From: Arthrobacter sulfonylureivorans
GTDB taxonomy: Bacteria; Actinomycetota; Actinomycetes; Actinomycetales; Micrococcaceae
Direction of reading: 5' to 3'
Length of the DNA stretch: 64,000 nt
Assembly (NCBI GenBank): GCA_004000035.1
Contig: RJAE01000012.1
Location: forward strand, 1 to 64,000
A program made the position numbers and the translations under genes. Shown piece after piece: positions 61,354-64,000 of the stretch (position 1 is the first letter of the stretch; every line of letters begins with the position of its first letter). A model generated the notes under the pieces. It made no database searches, was not told the origin of the DNA, and saw nothing but the letters and a program-made list of their open reading frames with translations.

Positions 61354-62544
61354 TTACTTCAAGAAATCCGGTACATCCAGGTCGTCGACCCGGCCCGCGC
61401 TGAGGTCCGGCTCCACGATGGCCGGAAGATCCATGTCGAAACCGGCATCGGCCGGCACGTGCGCGGACTGCGCAACCATGCCACCGAAGCCGTGCTCCGT
61501 CGGTTCGGAAACCGGCACGGAGGGCTGCGCGGCAGGCACGGCGGGAGCACCTGCCGGCGCCGCTGCCGGCTTCTGGGCCGGGGCTGCGGACGTGACATCC
61601 ACCTGGTCGAAGCCGGCGGCGATGACGGTGACCCGCGCTTCGTCGCCGAGGGCGTCGTCGATGACGGCGCCGAAGATGATGTTCGCCTCGGGGTGCGCGA
61701 CTTCCTGCACCAGCCGTGCGGCCTCGTTGATTTCGAACAGGCCCAGATCAGAGCCGCCCTGGATCGAGAGCAGCACGCCGTGCGCGCCGTCGATGGAGGC
61801 TTCCAGGAGCGGAGACGCGATGGCCAGTTCGGCGGCCTTGACTGCTCGGTCCTCGCCGCGGGCGGAGCCGATGCCCATCAGCGCCGAGCCGGCTCCCTGC
61901 ATCACGGACTTGACGTCGGCGAAGTCGAGGTTTATCAGGCCGGGGGTGGTAATCAGGTCGGTGATGCCTTGGACGCCGGAGAGCAGCACCTGGTCGGCGG
62001 AGCGGAAGGCATCCAGCATGGAGACGTTGCGGTCGCTGATGGACAGCAGGCGGTCATTCGGGATCACGATCAGGGTGTCGACTTCGTCGCGCAGCGTCTC
62101 GATGCCGGTTTCGGCCTGGTTCGACCGGCGGCGGCCCTCGAATGTGAACGGCCGGGTGACGACGCCGATGGTCAGCGCGCCGAGCGAACGGGCGATCCGG
62201 GCCACCACGGGCGCGCCGCCGGTACCGGTACCGCCGCCTTCGCCGGCCGTCACGAAGACCATGTCCGCCCCGCGCAGGACTTCCTCGATCTCTTCGGCGT
62301 GGTCGTCGGCGGCCTTACGGCCCACCTCCGGGTCGGCTCCGGCGCCCAGTCCGCGGGTGAGCTCGCGTCCGACGTCGAGCTTGACGTCGGCGTCGCTCAT
62401 CAACAGTGCCTGAGCATCGGTGTTGATCGCGATGAACTCCACGCCGCGGAGCCCCACCTCGATCATCCGGTTGACGGCATTCACGCCACCGCCGCCGATG
62501 CCGACGACTTTGATGACGGCCAAGTAATTCTGCGGTGCTGCCAC
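61354..62544 (-). CDS. ftsZ: cell division GTPase FtsZ
   Basis: A 396-residue tubulin-like GTPase that forms the Z-ring. The GTP signature is [14 protein letters not shown], with the N-terminal [19 protein letters not shown] and the T7 synergy loop region [13 protein letters not shown] Pro/Ala-rich linker leads to the conserved C-terminal tip [10 protein letters not shown], which binds SepF and other partners. GTG 62544 is chosen because AAGGGA lies eight bases upstream and the family begins at [12 protein letters not shown]; the open frame continues to 62574. Confidence 0.97.
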   Translation of the reverse strand: MAAPQNYLAVIKVVGIGGGGVNAVNRMIEVGLRGVEFIAINTDAQALLMSDADVKLDVGRELTRGLGAGADPEVGRKAADDHAEEIEEVLRGADMVFVTAGEGGGTGTGGAPVVARIARSLGALTIGVVTRPFTFEGRRRSNQAETGIETLRDEVDTLIVIPNDRLLSISDRNVSMLDAFRSADQVLLSGVQGITDLITTPGLINLDFADVKSVMQGAGSALMGIGSARGEDRAVKAAELAIASPLLEASIDGAHGVLLSIQGGSDLGLFEINEAARLVQEVAHPEANIIFGAVIDDALGDEARVTVIAAGFDQVDVTSAAPAQKPAAAPAGAPAVPAAQPSVPVSEPTEHGFGGMVAQSAHVPADAGFDMDLPAIVEPDLSAGRVDDLDVPDFLK

Positions 62545-62630
62545 GTCCTGTGTCCCTTGCTCGAGTCTGTGCACTGATCAGTTCTGCCGGAGCGGGCGGG
62601 TCCCCGGTCCGGTAGTTTCACCTGAACCTT

Positions 62631-62649
62631 AACCTTCAACTTGAAGGTT
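62631..62649. promoter_or_regulatory. 19-bp perfect palindrome upstream of ftsZ
   Basis: AACCTTCAA-c-TTGAAGGTT lies 86 bp upstream of the ftsZ start in the ftsQ-ftsZ gap. On the coding strand a TTGACA (62661-62656) precedes it, and AACCTT is repeated once more beside it. Likely a regulatory site of the ftsZ promoter; the cognate protein is not known to me. Confidence 0.5.
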
Positions 62650-62771
62650 AGAGTTATGTCAAGTAGTTCCTATCCGAGACGCTAGACGGAAGGCCGGGTC
62701 GGCACAATGACCGGGCTCCGCGTGTCGCGCGATCGGCGGCTGTGGCGTCTCGCGCCCGCCCGCAACGGACC

Positions 62772-63923
62772 TCATCGGGTCACCGGGCGCGTGGGCGTGC
62801 TCACATCGATGACGCTGGCTTTGCCCTTGACGCCCTTCGCCTGCAGCAGCGCCTGCAGCACGGTGGCTTTGAGCTCCTGCTGCCCCGCATTCCCCCACAG
62901 TACCTTCTGGCCGTTGGTCAATTGGAGTTCCACCGAGTCCACCGACCGGGCAGAGGCGTGGTCGAGCTGTTTCAGTACCTCCGGCTGCAGCGCTCCGAGC
63001 ACTCCGGTGATCGACGCGAAAACATCAGAATCCTCGGCGGCCTTGGCGCCGTCGATCAACGGCAGTTTGGCCTCGCTGCGCTTGCGGACCGAGGCCAGTG
63101 CCTTCCCCGATTCGTCGATCAGCACGAACTTCTTGCCGTCCTTCAACACGGCGACGGGGGTGCGCTCGATGATCCGCACATGCAGTTCGGAGGGCGGTTT
63201 GGCGACGACTTCCACGGACTCGACCGCCGGAAAGTGGTCCACCTGGGCAGCTACTTCCCGTTCACCAACGCGTGCCAGGGGGATTCCCTTCAACGGCTCC
63301 AGCGCCTCGCTGAGCGTGGCGGAGTCCGTCAGGTCGGCGCCTTCGACCGTGATGGTCTTCACCGCCAGCGCCGGGGACAGAAAGATCACCGACATCAACA
63401 CGGCAAGGAGCACGACGACGCTGCCCGCCGCGATCAGCAGCCGGCGCCGGGTCTTGCGCCGGGGCGGTTCGGGGAAACTGACCACCGTGGTGTCGGCTCC
63501 CCCGGCCGGTGAGGGGTGGGACGGCCCGGGCCGCAGGCCTCGCCAGCGCGCCAACAAGTCGGCCGCCGCGCCGGGCCGGGGCGGAGATGCGGGTACGGAT
63601 TTTCCGGCTGCGGATTTTCCTGCGGCCGACGCCGGCGCCCCGGTGCCGTGCTCGGACGGTCCAGAGCCGGCGGCGGGTCCGGTTGATCGGACCGGCTTGG
63701 CAGTTTCCGCGGTCCCGGACGCAGCGGCCTGGCCGGCTGCCGGCGCCGGCAGCGCCGTCACCCTCCCGGAGGTGAGCCGTACCCCAGAACCCGCGCCGGC
63801 CGCCGCCGGGCTGTCGGGTACGGGCTGCCGCTCTGTAGCGTCCGGTGCTGGCGCCGCGGCGTCCGGCCGTCCGGCCGGGGCGGCAGGGCGCGCCGCGGGA
63901 GTGCGTGGCTTGCGCGGACTCAT
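62772..63923 (-). CDS. ftsQ: cell division protein FtsQ
   Basis: A 383-residue bitopic divisome protein. The first ~160 residues are a low-complexity Ala/Pro cytosolic tail. A single transmembrane helix (LLIAAGSVVVLLAVLMSVIFL) is followed by the POTRA domain (ALAVKTITVEGADLTDSATLSEALEPLKGIPLARV, then FPAVESVEVVAKPPSELHVRIIERTPVAV) and the FtsQ/DivIB beta domain. It links early and late divisome proteins. Its ATG overlaps the murC stop (ATGA); a 227-bp gap with promoter-like elements separates it from ftsZ. Confidence 0.93.
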   Translation of the reverse strand: MSPRKPRTPAARPAAPAGRPDAAAPAPDATERQPVPDSPAAAGAGSGVRLTSGRVTALPAPAAGQAAASGTAETAKPVRSTGPAAGSGPSEHGTGAPASAAGKSAAGKSVPASPPRPGAAADLLARWRGLRPGPSHPSPAGGADTTVVSFPEPPRRKTRRRLLIAAGSVVVLLAVLMSVIFLSPALAVKTITVEGADLTDSATLSEALEPLKGIPLARVGEREVAAQVDHFPAVESVEVVAKPPSELHVRIIERTPVAVLKDGKKFVLIDESGKALASVRKRSEAKLPLIDGAKAAEDSDVFASITGVLGALQPEVLKQLDHASARSVDSVELQLTNGQKVLWGNAGQQELKATVLQALLQAKGVKGKASVIDVSTPTRPVTR

Positions 63924-64000
63924 TGCACGGCGGTGGAGGCCCGCTCCAGGGCCTCGACCAGGACGGGGCCGTATTGGGTCACGTCGCCGGCACCGACGGT
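63920..64000 (-). CDS. murC: UDP-N-acetylmuramate--L-alanine ligase, C-terminal fragment
   Basis: Only the last 26 codons lie in the window: TVGAGDVTQYGPVLVEALER, then ASTAVQ and stop. GAGDVTQ-G is the highly conserved MurC C-terminus, and murC directly before ftsQ is the standard actinobacterial cluster order. The stop codon overlaps the ftsQ start by 4 bases. The enzyme attaches L-alanine to UDP-MurNAc in the cytosol. Confidence 0.85.
   Translation of the reverse strand, partial: TVGAGDVTQYGPVLVEALERASTAVQ

Overview
This window looks like a chromosomal segment of a high-G+C actinobacterium, most probably Micrococcaceae (Arthrobacter in the broad sense). The evidence is the very G/C-rich third codon positions, GTG/TTG starts, a one-gene CydDC fusion, actinobacterial families (DUF5998, DUF4191, DUF4192, DUF7455, DUF222, PAC2), and the order murC-ftsQ-ftsZ-pgeF-yggS-sepF-yggT-wag31-lspA-rluD. 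I see no rRNA, tRNA, CRISPR array, prophage or insertion sequence. It reads as ordered core genome, with a DUF222/HNH-type gene cut by the left edge as the one accessory-looking gene.

Layout. 1-3.1 kb: truncated DUF222 protein, a 420-bp non-coding stretch, alkaline-phosphatase-family hydrolase and DUF5998. 3.1-9.0 kb: a GNAT/acyl-CoA-ligase fusion diverges from topoisomerase IV subunit A (parC), followed by a DinB protein. 9.0-17.7 kb: cytochrome bd operon cydA-cydB-cydDC plus a tandem GNAT gene on the minus strand, divergent from a BlaI repressor / M56 protease pair; two BlaI-type palindromes lie between them. 17.7-21.8 kb: parE, a small zinc-ribbon protein (DUF7455) and the primary sigma factor sigA. 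22-27.5 kb: DUF4192, an MFS transporter, a PAC2 protein and leucyl aminopeptidase. 27.7-40.2 kb: dihydrolipoyl dehydrogenase and a two-lipoyl-domain E2, a small membrane protein, OsmC, a tricorn protease, a Ser/Thr kinase, then lipB-lipA-DUF4191. The window thus holds a lipoylated E2, its E3 and the two enzymes that make its cofactor. 40.3-47.6 kb: nitrogen assimilation, with glnA (preceded by a four-part GlnR-type box), glnE and glnA2. 47.8-51.3 kb: panB, a SPOR-like miniprotein, map, ppgK and nrdR (preceded by two NrdR boxes 32 bp apart). 51.4-56.4 kb: hisD and dnaE. 56.4-64 kb: the tail of the division/cell-wall cluster, read right to left.

The strongest cross-cutting signal is translation start architecture. 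At least twelve genes have a -10-like hexamer TANNNT only 6-8 nt before the ATG/GTG and no useful Shine-Dalgarno, as expected for leaderless mRNAs. A thirteenth such site precedes a 26-codon ORF upstream of pepA. The other notable regulatory signals are the BlaI-type operators at the cytochrome bd promoter, the GlnR box at glnA and the tandem NrdR boxes at nrdR. I found no wholly novel multi-gene system.
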